A DNA stretch of 64,000 bases from Cinnamomum chago (lineage: Eukaryota > Streptophyta > Magnoliopsida > Laurales > Lauraceae): contig CP142455.1 in the NCBI GenBank assembly GCA_038049695.1, positions 21,179,501-21,243,500 on the forward strand, in the 5' to 3' direction. Below the pieces are notes generated by a model. That model did not search any database. It was given only the letters and a program-made list of their open reading frames with translations, and was not told where the DNA came from. Positions 37,518 to 51,537 of the stretch are shown piece by piece (within the stretch, counting starts at the first letter, position 1; each line of letters opens with the position of its first letter). Both the position numbers and the translations under genes were made by a program.

Positions 37518-38177
37518 TTATATAAAAAAGAAAAGAAAAGGGATGTGCATATCAATATCATCAGAGGTTATTATTCGGAATGAAATGAGGCAGTAGTTAC
37601 CGATTTGTTGCCGAAGAACTGCTGCGTGGAGAGGGGTGAGACCTTTGGGGCCTCTCCAAGAGGCATTTAACGCATCTTTGGTGACATTTAGGATATCTTG
37701 TACAATTTTAGCATCCCCTTCTTCTGCAGCTACATGGAGCGCAGAAGACTCAGCTTTGTTTGGAACGAACACCAAATCACGGTCCTTCTCTATGAGTAGA
37801 TCCACCAATTTATGGTTGCGGTGCCTCACAGCCTCGTGCAGGACCGTGTTTTTTTCCGCGTTCGTCATCCTCAGCATCTGCCCTTTGAAACCCATCCTCT
37901 CAGCGCAATCGATGAGCTCGGCCACCAGGCCCAAATGCCCAGCTTTTGCTGCGACGTGCAGTGCAGTGTCGCCCCTTGAATTCAGCCTTAGAAGAAGTGA
38001 TGGACATAGCGCACAGATGGTGACAACGAAATCGGTGTGCCCATGCACGGAGGCAATGTGCAAGGCCGTGTTCCCGTTGAAAGTGGATCCTTCTAGCGTG
38101 CGGGGGTTCCTGTCTGCGACTCGCATTAGCTCGATTGCGTTGCCGCATCTTGCAGAATTAAACAACTCTGGTTCCAT
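37518..38177 (-). CDS. ACD6-like ankyrin first exon, array copy 5
   Basis: Translation identical to the 6450–7109 ORF; exon end at 37601. Confidence 0.82.
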   Translation of the reverse strand: MEPELFNSARCGNAIELMRVADRNPRTLEGSTFNGNTALHIASVHGHTDFVVTICALCPSLLLRLNSRGDTALHVAAKAGHLGLVAELIDCAERMGFKGQMLRMTNAEKNTVLHEAVRHRNHKLVDLLIEKDRDLVFVPNKAESSALHVAAEEGDAKIVQDILNVTKDALNASWRGPKGLTPLHAAVLRQQIGNYCLISFRIITSDDIDMHIPFLFFFI

Positions 38178-38318
38178 TGTCGCAGCGCAGAGGAGGAGAG
38201 ATGGATGAGTGCTGTGGAGTAGTCTGCATTTCTCAAGTCACTGAGAATTTCATTTTATTGAATATGCCAAACGCCAACAGATCCCTTAGTTGAGCAAGAT
38301 GATCGACAAACTGTTACC

Positions 38319-38328
38319 CTTTATATAA
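38319..38328 (-). promoter_or_regulatory. TATA box, array copy 5
   Basis: Same element, upstream of the ATG at 38177. Confidence 0.55.
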
Positions 38329-38396
38329 GACCGCAGAAGGAGGACAAACACGAGCCAAAAACGAAACGAACCATTCTCAAAGTATCATACATGCTA

Positions 38397-38488
38397 CCTG
38401 GACATACTCCGGGGGTCCGGTCCCCAGAGTATGTCCAGCACCTGGGATCCTACGGTCCTCATGGCCCGGTCCTCAAAGTATGTCTAGG
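38397..38488. repeat. Inverted/direct repeat cluster, array copy 5
   Basis: Equivalent to 7329–7420. Confidence 0.6.
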
Positions 38489-40424
38489 TTAACTTACTCA
38501 TCATTATAACATTACATGCAAATTGGGCCGTGCTAGGTTTTAAACGGAGGCATTGCCTTCGAGGGCCAAGCCGGTCTAGCCCACGGGCCTTTCTTTCTTC
38601 AAATTTTTTTATGAATCAATGGTAAAATGGTCAAGCATGGGGAACTAAAGAGTTTCTTTGTGGGAAAGAAAGGGAGTGAGAGATGGCTAAATTTTACATA
38701 GGGAGTGTATAGATATTAATGAGGGAGGGCTAGGCTAGTTATGAATATGGGTAAAAAAGAAAAAAAAATTATATAGCTTTTTTATATATTCTTCTAAGGT
38801 TTTAGTATTTGCAAATATGCATCTGTATTTTCATTTTAATACCTTATGTGTCCATAATCATCACAGTTTTTTAGAGCGAAATGACACTTTTGTCCATCTT
38901 ATATGCATAATTTTAAAAGTTTGGACTTAACTTTTTTTTATAAAGCATGTAGCATTAACAATTTCACTTAGTGGGAGAAAATAATTCTACATAATTTTTT
39001 TTTTTATCAATGCAGGGCTCATTTTATTAAATCCAAATTGATCGTGACGACAATTGACACCTGTACTTATAACCGATTATGATTTATCCAATCCATACAT
39101 AACCCACCATTAGATTGATAAAAGTCTCAAAATACTTGATTATACTTCATGTATAGGGGGTTTAAAAGAAGTATGGGAACGGGTAAATGTAATATATATA
39201 TATATTAATTTTTAGAATTTGTGGCGGGAGGTGTTTGGCTCTATGTGAAAAAAATACTGGGGGAATGTGCAAATGTTAGAAAAAAATAATTTTTAGAATC
39301 TGCGGGGGGAGAGGAATTTTAAACTTTTCTCATATATGGGTGGGGAATTCAGTTTCCAAGCCTTTGCACCTGGTTCCACCCATGGTCATGTAAATGAGAG
39401 AGTTATTGAGAGAAAGCATTGGGACTTGAGATAAAATAATGGTATTTTTATAAATAATAATAGACTCATTTTTGTTTAATAGATGTAAGGGGAAAATGTG
39501 TCATTTATATAAAAATTTAATACAAATCTCATGGTAGCTACCATTCTTGTTAAGAATACTGATTTTGGTTGGAGATATAAAAGGTATTAAATAGAAAAGA
39601 GCGGGGTGTATTTACAAATGTTAAACCTCAGGAGCCTACATATAAATCCTACAAACTTTAGAGGGGTATATACAAAAAACTCAAAAATATATCGTTTCAG
39701 ATCATTCTATTCCTGTATTTGCTGGCGGTTGCATCTATAACTTGAAAATCCTAACCCACTCAATATCCTGATTTAAGGAGTTACAAAGTTGAGTGAGGGA
39801 GTGTGCCGAGTCATTTAAACCCTAGGAATAACCTTATAATTTTCATAGAGTACACACAGTACCAACTGTACATCTAGTATATAATGTATGGTACTGATAT
39901 ATAAAACTGTTCGGGTCGCTGGTAGTGATTTTGTTTTGGGCCCTCGCAAGCTGCTACCCGATCTGAACCCAACCGTTTAAACTTAAAATAGACCTTCCAA
40001 TTAGGCGTCGGTATTCTAAATCGAGTGATACTGCGAACACCCCTTATTAAACTTAATTTACATTCTTTATAATAGCAAGTTGCTACCATGGGCCCACACG
40101 AGTAGGCCTGTCAATGAGACCGGCTGTGCCTGGCCTTGGGTAGGGTTGTCAGGGGTTGTCTGATTTTGATCCTAATTGAACAGGTGTATGCCAAATCCCG
40201 TCTCATCCGGGCCAAGGTTTATCACGATATTAAAAATAATCTGAACATATTTTTTTTAGGTTGCTTGTTTTAAAAACTTTAATTTAAGGTTTGATAATGT
40301 ATTTCATGTACGCTAGAGGGGGCTTTCTTACAGGCCTAGTGAGAGATTTTGCAAGGGACTACTGTAATCTATTTGTTCTCTTGGCTATATTTGGATCTTG
40401 TTCTCTCTATAATTCTTACGGCGA

Positions 40425-43400
40425 GAGCTTTGTTCAAGCATCTCAGAATGGCCAGACAGTGGACCACCGAAGGCCCCAACTGCAGAATCTCCCACAGCAG
40501 CAAGGAAAGGCCTGACGACAGCCTCGTCAGTTCCAGTAACAGCAGCAGAACACGTACAATATACTGTTAAATGCCCGATATATGGCAAAGTGGTCAAATT
40601 GCTGTTGGTTGCTTGCACAGTTTTGACAACTCCTACCAACTAGATCCCATTCCTCAGGCCCTACCCACAATGACCATTACTGGTCCTTCAAGATGATGAG
40701 TGGGTGGCAATTTCAGGTATGCCTTCTCATGGGACAGGTAATCCTAGTAAAATACAAAATATTCACCTATGTTCTGGTGCTGGTGATGCCAAGATTCGTA
40801 TTAGGAAAAATAATATCATTGTCCCCACTGTTTTGTTAGTTCTTAAGACGAAGTAGAACCTATAGTTTGTTATCAAATTTAAGATCTTTCTTCTTATTTT
40901 GTAGTATCAGATGTTTTTTTTTTTAATAAAGAAAAAGGGCACAGGGGCATTGGAGAAAGAGAGGGCTTGTTTTGTTTTTAGTCAGGAACAGCGGAACAGG
41001 ACTACATTAAAGCAAATCTGGCATCAGCATCTCGGACACGCTTAGGCAAAATTAGTTCAGTTTTTATTTTCTAGGTAATCTAATCTATTCATGTGGTTCT
41101 TGGAATAAAGCTCACTACGTGTTCAGTAGTTGTCAGTTGTGCTTTGCACTTGCATGCAAAGCATGAATTCTGCCATCGAATAATCATGCCACACAAGAGA
41201 GAGAGAGACGTGGATTTTATGTGGTTCAAGCATAGCCCGGGATACAAGACATAAACTCAACAAGTTGGAAAAAGGATGCACGCTTCTATTTACTGACAGT
41301 AATAAAGTTTTCACTAAGCCGCTTTATTGATATGATCCACAGTAATCTATGGAGCCCTTCTCCTATGTTTTCAAATCAAAAGTATAGTCATTATGTGCTT
41401 GTTGTGGAAGATTGCTATTGTTTCTCATGGGTTTGTCGCTTGAAAAAATGAAATCTGAATTTCTCTTTATTTCTATTAAATTTCAGAGAATGGTTGGAAC
41501 AAGATTTCCTACTAAAGTAGAAGACTTTCAAAGTTGAGGGGGAGAATTTTCTAGTGCTGAATTTCTGAATCATCTCAATACTGGAAGGAGTTATTAGACA
41601 GTGTCCTACTGTCCTTCTCATGTACCTCTGAATAAAATGGTGTAGAAGAGAGAAAACACTGGAATGTTGTAGAGTCAGGATTGATTATATGCTATTTTGT
41701 TCACATGATCCTAAATTTTATATTGGGCAGAAGAGCTTCATGCGGCAGTGTACTTGATTAACAAGGTGTCTATAGCATAGTTGGGGATGTCCTCACCAAT
41801 GTCAGCTGTTGTTTAATGGTGAACCTGATTGTTCCTCTCTTTCGATTTTTGGGTCTCTCTGTTTTACTCTCATTCAACATACTGTTGCAAATACTGGTGT
41901 TTTTTTCTGAGATTGGCTTACAACATAAAAGATTTCATCGCTGTCTTCAACCTTCAACTGGTAGGGCCTACATCTCCAGGCATGTCATGTTTGATGAGAA
42001 TGTATTCCCATTTCCCTCTGCTAATAGTCTGCATAATAATGTGCTGATTACGAGGGAACCGTCCACATTTTCTATTTGGAAGAACACATGTGATAGCAGG
42101 CAGCAGCAACACCAAATGTAGTCCAGGCGGACAACAATGACGCATCAGATGCACTATAAAACTTTAACAAGTGAGGTTATACTCATGTAGTTGACATTCT
42201 TGCTCAACCACTCGCAAGTGGTCAGCCAAACAAAATTCCGTACTTACTAGCTGATGTTCCTTCTGTTTTCCTTAGGAGCCTAGATCTGTCAAGTCCACTG
42301 AGCTCATACTGATCAGTATCAAGCTATGCAAGCAGCATTCAAAGGCAATAATACTTGGTGACTTGTGCATCGTCAGCTCATACAGATGCTATTGGTCGTC
42401 GTTGGCTTTAAAACAAAGCTCAAATATGAAGGTAACCTTAAAGGACTCTCAGCTCATCTAGTTGCAAAGGGATACATCCAGAAGGAGGGTATGAATTTTT
42501 TTAGAGATATTTAATCAATTCATCAAAGTCCTTATAGTTGCAACTGCCTCTAAATGGCCTATTAAACAACTAAATCTCAAAAATCTCCATGGTCTGCTTA
42601 AAGAACCTATTTTCATGGATCAGACACCTGGTTTTGTTGGTGATTCCACACCAGCCCATGTTTGTCATCTGCAAGCCCCAAGAGCCTTCTTGATCAATTT
42701 AGCTCATATTTCCTTTCTCTTGGATTCTTTTGCAGTTTGGCTGACAGCCATCTATTTCTGAATTGAACTTCTTCCAGCACTATTTTATTATTAGTTTTTG
42801 TTGATGATATTTTGGTGACGGGCAAAAATCCAGATTATCAGTGAGTTCAACAACTTAGGGCCATTACTTTAGTGCCATGGTAAAAGTCTCGGGTGCCATA
42901 CGTCATAACGCAGGTTCGAGACCTGAGAGCAACCACTTTGTACAAAATTGCCAAAGGTTATGTTTGTCTCCAGTTTGGCCCCTCCCAGGACATGGCTTTG
43001 GCAGGACCCACACTGGGTAATGATCTTTTTTCAGTTTTGTTCTACAACTTGGCCAAAACTTTGCAATGAGGAACTTGGTCCCAGTCACTATTTTCTTGGC
43101 GTAGAAGTGATTCCATTCACAGGTGGCATTTTCCTTTCTCAATTGAAATATTCCCAAGACTATCAGCATGTATTCAAATGGAGGGATCCAAGCATGCATC
43201 CACTTCCATTGCTCTTAAACATGAGCTTTCTGATCCTTCCCAGGCTTTTTCTACCCCAAAGTAAAATTGCAGTATTGTTGGTGCACTGCAGTATCTGATA
43301 ATAACCTGTCTATATTCTCTTATTCTTTCGATTTTGTTTTCCAATTTATGAATAAACCTACAGTTGCACATTTTCAGGCTGTGAAAAGGATTTTGTTTCA

Positions 43401-43770
43401 GAACTCTCAGTCTACTACAGATCTCTATGTAGAGTGGGGAAGATGTTCTTCCACTAGGTTCTCTACTATGGGTTACTATACCTTTCTGGATGCAAGCCTC
43501 AGCCCTTGGTATGTTAAGAAACAATCTACTATGTAGCAGATCTAGCGTTGAAGCAGAATATTGAGCTATGGCCTCTACTAAAGCTGAGCTAACCTGGCTT
43601 ACTTTTACTCTTCCTGAAATTTGTGTCTTTTATATCGGAGCCCTATCCTGTTCTATAATAATTTTAATTCTTTGCACAAGAGTACAAGACTGCATATCCT
43701 TTTTTTCCATGCACGCACTAAACATATCAAGATGGATTATAATTTTGTATAAGAGAAAATCTCCTTAGGA
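40425..43770 (+). pseudogene. Decayed copia relic, array copy 6
   Basis: Equivalent to 1590–4935; FVDD codons at 42797–42808. Confidence 0.92.
42859..43043 (+). mobile_element. Au-like SINE nested in copia, array copy 6
   Basis: Equivalent to 4024–4208. Confidence 0.75.
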
Positions 43771-44535
43771 CTGTTCATATTCGCATGGAAAGACCCACAA
43801 ATGACCATAAATAAGCTCTCCCTCAGAGAAAAAACTAATTATCAAGGCAGATTGTCTACATCTTGTTGGCAATAAACAAGCCTTGGGCAAAGATGATGAG
43901 AGAAGCATCATGTATGAGATATTGAGTGACCTTATTTACGAGATCAGTATTAGTAATCGCCGTGGATCTCGTATCAGATTTCTAAGTAATCCAGATGTGC
44001 CGGTTTGACGCGCCAGTGTAGCGAGTGACTAAGTTCAATAAGTAAATAATAGGAATTTGATGTACATTGAAACATTTGCTATATTATTTATGGCTTAATT
44101 GTTAACTTAAAACTGCATGGTTGTAAGGGTGCCAGATGAGGTATTAACTTGGACAAGAGGAGTTCATGTCCTTAGGCAAGTACTGCTTTTCTAAGATAGA
44201 AAAGAAATAGGTCTTGGAAGCTCTATCAAGAGAAGAAGTTGAGTTCACAACAAGGAAATGCAGTGATAGTCCAAGTGGCCATCAGGTTGCATCTCTTCAT
44301 GGATAATCGAAGTTGGTAAGAACTGATACACCGATGCAAATATTAAAGTCCACCATCACATCAGTAAAACAGAACATTAATTCCATAATCCCCTAATTAA
44401 ACTAAGATCATAGAGTATCCGAGATGTGGGTAAAAAAAATGAGATTATCATCTCGTGTGACCCACTTGTGGAACTGATTTACAGTAAGTTAATGTGTATA
44501 TAGTCAGGCATGTGATGTGTATCTAGACGGGGGAT

Positions 44536-44925
44536 GGACTTTTTTATGTACGCAGCGTTCATGTCAAGTGGAAGATCGTGTGGCCTACATGCTACGGGCC
44601 CCATGCCAAATCAAGCAGGGTAGATGCTTGCAAGGAATACAACCCCACTTAATGTAAGACTTAATCTATCTCCACAAATCAGACTCGTAATAGGATCAGT
44701 GGTGTAGGTGTGAGTTTCTTAGCAAAGAAACTTTGTTTGGACTTTTTATGTACGTGGCGTTTGGAAGATCGTGTGGCCTACATGCTATGGGTCCCATGCC
44801 AGATCAAGCAGGGCATATGCTTGCACAAAATACAACCCCACTTAATGTAAAATTTGATCCGTCTCCACAATTCAAACTCGTAAGAGGATCAGTGGCGTGG
44901 GTGTGAGTTTCTTGACGAAGAAGTC
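44536..44925. repeat. Internal 190-bp direct duplication, array copy 6
   Basis: Copies A 44536–44731 and B 44739–44925. Confidence 0.9.
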
Positions 44926-45284
44926 TCCAATAAGATGCAAAATGATCCGCGGAGATTCCCTATCGCCGCAACGAATATAGATCTATGTTCGGGTGTTGGA
45001 GTCTCCGTATCGAGATCCATCACATCTCCCTCTTCATATTCTTCACCCTCTCACCCAATTTATATTCAAATCCATCCAAACAAAGGGCCTTCTAAGATTG
45101 GGGCTGGAAGGAGATTTCTTAGAGGGGCCCCATATGCTAAAAATAAAAAAAAAATCCTCATAAAAAATGTAAAAAAAAAAAAACGTCTGGGTTCCATCAA
45201 TGCCCTCCGGCATCCCAAACTCTGCCGCACAGATCATCAAAAGACTTTTGAGGAAGGTGCAGAGGAATCAGTTCCTTCCTTAGA

Positions 45285-45944
45285 TTATATAAAAAAGAAA
45301 AGAAAAGGGATGTGCATATCAATATCATCAGAGGTTATTATTCGGAATGAAATGAGGCAGTAGTTACCGATTTGTTGCCGAAGAACTGCTGCGTGGAGAG
45401 GGGTGAGACCTTTGGGGCCTCTCCAAGAGGCATTTAACGCATCTTTGGTGACATTTAGGATATCTTGTACAATTTTAGCATCCCCTTCTTCTGCAGCTAC
45501 ATGGAGCGCAGAAGACTCAGCTTTGTTTGGAACGAACACCAAATCACGGTCCTTCTCTATGAGTAGATCCACCAATTTATGGTTGCGGTGCCTCACAGCC
45601 TCGTGCAGGACCGTGTTTTTTTCCGCGTTCGTCATCCTCAGCATCTGCCCTTTGAAACCCATCCTCTCAGCGCAATCGATGAGCTCGGCCACCAGGCCCA
45701 AATGCCCAGCTTTTGCTGCGACGTGCAGTGCAGTGTCGCCCCTTGAATTCAGCCTTAGAAGAAGTGATGGACATAGCGCACAGATGGTGACAACGAAATC
45801 GGTGTGCCCATGCACGGAGGCAATGTGCAAGGCCGTGTTCCCGTTGAAAGTGGATCCTTCTAGCGTGCGGGGGTTCCTGTCTGCGACTCGCATTAGCTCG
45901 ATTGCGTTGCCGCATCTTGCAGAATTAAACAACTCTGGTTCCAT
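45285..45944 (-). CDS. ACD6-like ankyrin first exon, array copy 6
   Basis: Translation identical to the 6450–7109 ORF; exon end at 45368. Confidence 0.82.
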   Translation of the reverse strand: MEPELFNSARCGNAIELMRVADRNPRTLEGSTFNGNTALHIASVHGHTDFVVTICALCPSLLLRLNSRGDTALHVAAKAGHLGLVAELIDCAERMGFKGQMLRMTNAEKNTVLHEAVRHRNHKLVDLLIEKDRDLVFVPNKAESSALHVAAEEGDAKIVQDILNVTKDALNASWRGPKGLTPLHAAVLRQQIGNYCLISFRIITSDDIDMHIPFLFFFI

Positions 45945-46085
45945 TGTCGCAGCGCAGAGGAGGAGAGATGGATGAGTGCTGTGGAGTAGTCTGCATTTCT
46001 CAAGTCACTGAGAATTTCATTTTATTGAATATGCCAAACGCCAACAGATCCCTTAGTTGAGCAAGATGATCGACAAACTGTTACC

Positions 46086-46095
46086 CTTTATATAA
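46086..46095 (-). promoter_or_regulatory. TATA box, array copy 6
   Basis: Same element, upstream of the ATG at 45944. Confidence 0.55.
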
Positions 46096-46163
46096 GACCG
46101 CAGAAGGAGGACAAACACGAGCCAAAAACGAAACGAACCATTCTCAAAGTATCATACATGCTA

Positions 46164-46255
46164 CCTGGACATACTCCGGGGGTCCGGTCCCCAGAGTATG
46201 TCCAGCACCTGGGATCCTACGGTCCTCATGGCCCGGTCCTCAAAGTATGTCTAGG
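46164..46255. repeat. Inverted/direct repeat cluster, array copy 6
   Basis: Equivalent to 7329–7420. Confidence 0.6.
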
Positions 46256-48191
46256 TTAACTTACTCATCATTATAACATTACATGCAAATTGGGCCGTGC
46301 TAGGTTTTAAACGGAGGCATTGCCTTCGAGGGCCAAGCCGGTCTAGCCCACGGGCCTTTCTTTCTTCAAATTTTTTTATGAATCAATGGTAAAATGGTCA
46401 AGCATGGGGAACTAAAGAGTTTCTTTGTGGGAAAGAAAGGGAGTGAGAGATGGCTAAATTTTACATAGGGAGTGTATAGATATTAATGAGGGAGGGCTAG
46501 GCTAGTTATGAATATGGGTAAAAAAGAAAAAAAAATTATATAGCTTTTTTATATATTCTTCTAAGGTTTTAGTATTTGCAAATATGCATCTGTATTTTCA
46601 TTTTAATACCTTATGTGTCCATAATCATCACAGTTTTTTAGAGCGAAATGACACTTTTGTCCATCTTATATGCATAATTTTAAAAGTTTGGACTTAACTT
46701 TTTTTTATAAAGCATGTAGCATTAACAATTTCACTTAGTGGGAGAAAATAATTCTACATAATTTTTTTTTTTATCAATGCAGGGCTCATTTTATTAAATC
46801 CAAATTGATCGTGACGACAATTGACACCTGTACTTATAACCGATTATGATTTATCCAATCCATACATAACCCACCATTAGATTGATAAAAGTCTCAAAAT
46901 ACTTGATTATACTTCATGTATAGGGGGTTTAAAAGAAGTATGGGAACGGGTAAATGTAATATATATATATATTAATTTTTAGAATTTGTGGCGGGAGGTG
47001 TTTGGCTCTATGTGAAAAAAATACTGGGGGAATGTGCAAATGTTAGAAAAAAATAATTTTCAGAATCTGCGGGGGGAGAGGAATTTTAAACTTTTCTCAT
47101 ATATGGGTGGGGAATTCAGTTTCCAAGCCTTTGCACCTGGTTCCACCCATGGTCATGTAAATGAGAGAGTTATTGAGAGAAAGCATTGGGACTTGAGATA
47201 AAATAATGGTATTTTTATAAATAATAATAGACTCATTTTTGTTTAATAGATGTAAGGGGAAAATGTGTCATTTATATAAAAATTTAATACAAATCTCATG
47301 GTAGCTACCATTCTTGTTAAGAATACTGATTTTGGTTGGAGATATAAAAGGTATTAAATAGAAAAGAGCGGGGTGTATTTACAAATGTTAAACCTCAGGA
47401 GCCTACATATAAATCCTACAAACTTTAGAGGGGTATATACAAAAAACTCAAAAATATATCGTTTCAGATCATTCTATTCCTGTATTTGCTGGCGGTTGCA
47501 TCTATAACTTGAAAATCCTAACCCACTCAATATCCTGATTTAAGGAGTTACAAAGTTGAGTGAGGGAGTGTGCCGAGTCATTTAAACCCTAGGAATAACC
47601 TTATAATTTTCATAGAGTACACACAGTACCAACTGTACATCTAGTATATAATGTATGGTACTGATATATAAAACTGTTCGGGTCGCTGGTAGTGATTTTG
47701 TTTTGGGCCCTCGCAAGCTGCTACCCGATCTGAACCCAACCGTTTAAACTTAAAATAGACCTTCCAATTAGGCGTCGGTATTCTAAATCGAGTGATACTG
47801 CGAACACCCCTTATTAAACTTAATTTACATTCTTTATAATAGCAAGTTGCTACCATGGGCCCACACGAGTAGGCCTGTCAATGAGACCGGCTGTGCCTGG
47901 CCTTGGGTAGGGTTGTCAGGGGTTGTCTGATTTTGATCCTAATTGAACAGGTGTATGCCAAATCCCGTCTCATCCGGGCCAAGGTTTATCACGATATTAA
48001 AAATAATCTGAACATATTTTTTTTAGGTTGCTTGTTTTAAAAACTTTAATTTAAGGTTTGATAATGTATTTCATGTACGCTAGAGGGGGCTTTCTTACAG
48101 GCCTAGTGAGAGATTTTGCAAGGGACTACTGTAATCTATTTGTTCTCTTGGCTATATTTGGATCTTGTTCTCTCTATAATTCTTACGGCGA

Positions 48192-51100
48192 GAGCTTTGT
48201 TCAAGCATCTCAGAATGGCCAGACAGTGGACCACCGAAGGCCCCAACTGCAGAATCTCCCACAGCAGCAAGGAAAGGCCTGACGACAGCCTCGTCAGTTC
48301 CAGTAACAGCAGCAGAACACGTACAATATACTGTTAAATGCCCGATATATGGCAAAGTGGTCAAATTGCTGTTGGTTGCTTGCACAGTTTTGACAACTCC
48401 TACCAACTAGATCCCATTCCTCAGGCCCTACCCACAATGACCATTACTGGTCCTTCAAGATGATGAGTGGGTGGCAATTTCAGGTATGCCTTCTCATGGG
48501 ACAGGTAATCCTAGTAAAATACAAAATATTCACCTATGTTCTGGTGCTGGTGATGCCAAGATTCGTATTAGGAAAAATAATATCATTGTCCCCACTGTTT
48601 TGTTAGTTCTTAAGACGAAGTAGAACCTATAGTTTGTTATCAAATTTAAGATCTTTCTTCTTATTTTGTAGTATCAGATGTTTTTTTTTTTAATAAAGAA
48701 AAAGGGCACAGGGGCATTGGAGAAAGAGAGGGCTTGTTTTGTTTTTAGTCAGGAACAGCGGAATAGGACTACATTAAAGCAAATCTGGCATCAGCATCTC
48801 GGACACGCTTAGGCAAAATTAGTTCAGTTTTTATTTTCTAGGTAATCTAATCTATTCATGTGGTTCTTGGAATAAAGCTCACTACGTGTTCAGTAGTTGT
48901 CAGTTGTGCTTTGCACTTGCATGCAAAGCATGAATTCTGCCATCGAATAATCATGCCACACAAGAGAGAGAGAGACGTGGATTTTATGTGGTTCAAGCAT
49001 AGCCCGGGATACAAGACATAAACTCAACAAGTTGGAAAAAGGATGCACGCTTCTATTTACTGACAGTAATAAAGTTTTCACTAAGCCGCTTTATTGATAT
49101 GATCCACAGTAATCTATGGAGCCCTTCTCCTATGTTTTCAAATCAAAAGTATAGTCATTATGTGCTTGTTGTGGAAGATTGCTATTGTTTCTCATGGGTT
49201 TGTCGCTTGAAAAAATGAAATCTGAATTTCTCTTTATTTCTATTAAATTTCAGAGAATGGTTGGAACAAGATTTCCTACTAAAGTAGAAGACTTTCAAAG
49301 TTGAGGGGGAGAATTTTCTAGTGCTGAATTTCTGAATCATCTCAATACTGGAAGGAGTTATTAGACAGTGTCCTACTGTCCTTCTCATGTACCTCTGAAT
49401 AAAATGGTGTAGAAGAGAGAAAACACTGGAATGTTGTAGAGTCAGGATTGATTATATGCTATTTTGTTCACATGATCCTAAATTTTATATTGGGCAGAAG
49501 AGCTTCATGCGGCAGTGTACTTGATTAACAAGGTGTCTATAGCATAGTTGGGGATGTCCTCACCAATGTCAGCTGTTGTTTAATGGTGAACCTGATTGTT
49601 CCTCTCTTTCGATTTTTGGGTCTCTCTGTTTTACTCTCATTCAACATACTGTTGCAAATACTGGTGTTTTTTTCTGAGATTGGCTTACAACATAAAAGAT
49701 TTCATCGCTGTCTTCAACCTTCAACTGGTAGGGCCTACATCTCCAGGCATGTCATGTTTGATGAGAATGTATTCCCATTTCCCTCTGCTAATAGTCTGCA
49801 TAATAATGTGCTGATTACGAGGGAACCGTCCACATTTTCTATTTGGAAGAACACATGTGATAGCAGGCAGCAGCAACACCAAATGTAGTCCAGGCGGACA
49901 ACAATGACGCATCAGATGCACTATAAAACTTTAACAAGTGAGGTTATACTCATGTAGTTGACATTCTTGCTCAACCACTCGCAAGTGGTCAGCCAAACAA
50001 AATTCCGTACTTACTAGCTGATGTTCCTTCTGTTTTCCTTAGGAGCCTAGATCTGTCAAGTCCACTGAGCTCATACTGATCAGTATCAAGCTATGCAAGC
50101 AGCATTCAAAGGCAATAATACTTGGTGACTTGTGCATCGTCAGCTCATACAGATGCTATTGGTCGTCGTTGGCTTTAAAACAAAGCTCAAATATGAAGGT
50201 AACCTTAAAGGACTCTCAGCTCATCTAGTTGCAAAGGGATACATCCAGAAGGAGGGTATGAATTTTTTTAGAGATATTTAATCAATTCATCAAAGTCCTT
50301 ATAGTTGCAACTGCCTCTAAATGGCCTATTAAACAACTAAATCTCAAAAATCTCCATGGTCTGCTTAAAGAACCTATTTTCATGGATCAGACACCTGGTT
50401 TTGTTGGTGATTCCACACCAGCCCATGTTTGTCATCTGCAAGCCCCAAGAGCCTTCTTGATCAATTTAGCTCATATTTCCTTTCTCTTGGATTCTTTTGC
50501 AGTTTGGCTGACAGCCATCTATTTCTGAATTGAACTTCTTCCAGCACTATTTTATTATTAGTTTTTGTTGATGATATTTTGGTGACGGGCAAAAATCCAG
50601 ATTATCAGTGAGTTCAACAACTTAGGGCCATTACTTTAGTGCCATGGTAAAAGTCTCGGGTGCCATACGTCATAACGCAGGTTCGAGACCTGAGAGCAAC
50701 CACTTTGTACAAAATTGCCAAAGGTTATGTTTGTCTCCAGTTTGGCCCCTCCCAGGACATGGCTTTGGCAGGACCCACACTGGGTAATGATCTTTTTTCA
50801 GTTTTGTTCTACAACTTGGCCAAAACTTTGCAATGAGGAACTTGGTCCCAGTCACTATTTTCTTGGCGTAGAAGTGATTCCATTCACAGGTGGCATTTTC
50901 CTTTCTCAATTGAAATATTCCCAAGACTATCAGCATGTATTCAAATGGAGGGATCCAAGCATGCATCCACTTCCATTGCTCTTAAACATGAGCTTTCTGA
51001 TCCTTCCCAGGCTTTTTCTACCCCAAAGTAAAATTGCAGTATTGTTGGTGCACTGCAGTATCTGATAATAACCTGTCTATATTCTCTTATTCTTTCGATT

Positions 51101-51537
51101 TTGTTTTCCAATTTATGAATAAACCTACAGTTGCACATTTTCAGGCTGTGAAAAGGATTTTGTTTCAGAACTCTCAGTCTACTACAGATCTCTATGTAGA
51201 GTGGGGAAGATGTTCTTCCACTAGGTTCTCTACTATGGGTTACTATACCTTTCTGGATGCAAGCCTCAGCCCTTGGTATGTTAAGAAACAATCTACTATG
51301 TAGCAGATCTAGCGTTGAAGCAGAATATTGAGCTATGGCCTCTACTAAAGCTGAGCTAACCTGGCTTACTTTTACTCTTCCTGAAATTTGTGTCTTTTAT
51401 ATCGGAGCCCTATCCTGTTCTATAATAATTTTAATTCTTTGCACAAGAGTACAAGACTGCATATCCTTTTTTTCCATGCACGCACTAAACATATCAAGAT
51501 GGATTATAATTTTGTATAAGAGAAAATCTCCTTAGGA
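48192..51537 (+). pseudogene. Decayed copia relic, array copy 7
   Basis: Equivalent to 1590–4935, with a private T at 48764 about 20 bases before the WHQHLGHA codons. Confidence 0.92.
50626..50810 (+). mobile_element. Au-like SINE nested in copia, array copy 7
   Basis: Equivalent to 4024–4208. Confidence 0.75.

Larger units (their letters stand above)
31069..38835. repeat. Tandem array unit, copy 5
   Basis: Same length and order. Private base: A at 36262, where the other copies have C (5194 in copy 1). Confidence 0.99.
38836..46602. repeat. Tandem array unit, copy 6
   Basis: Same length and order; no private base seen by eye. Confidence 0.99.
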
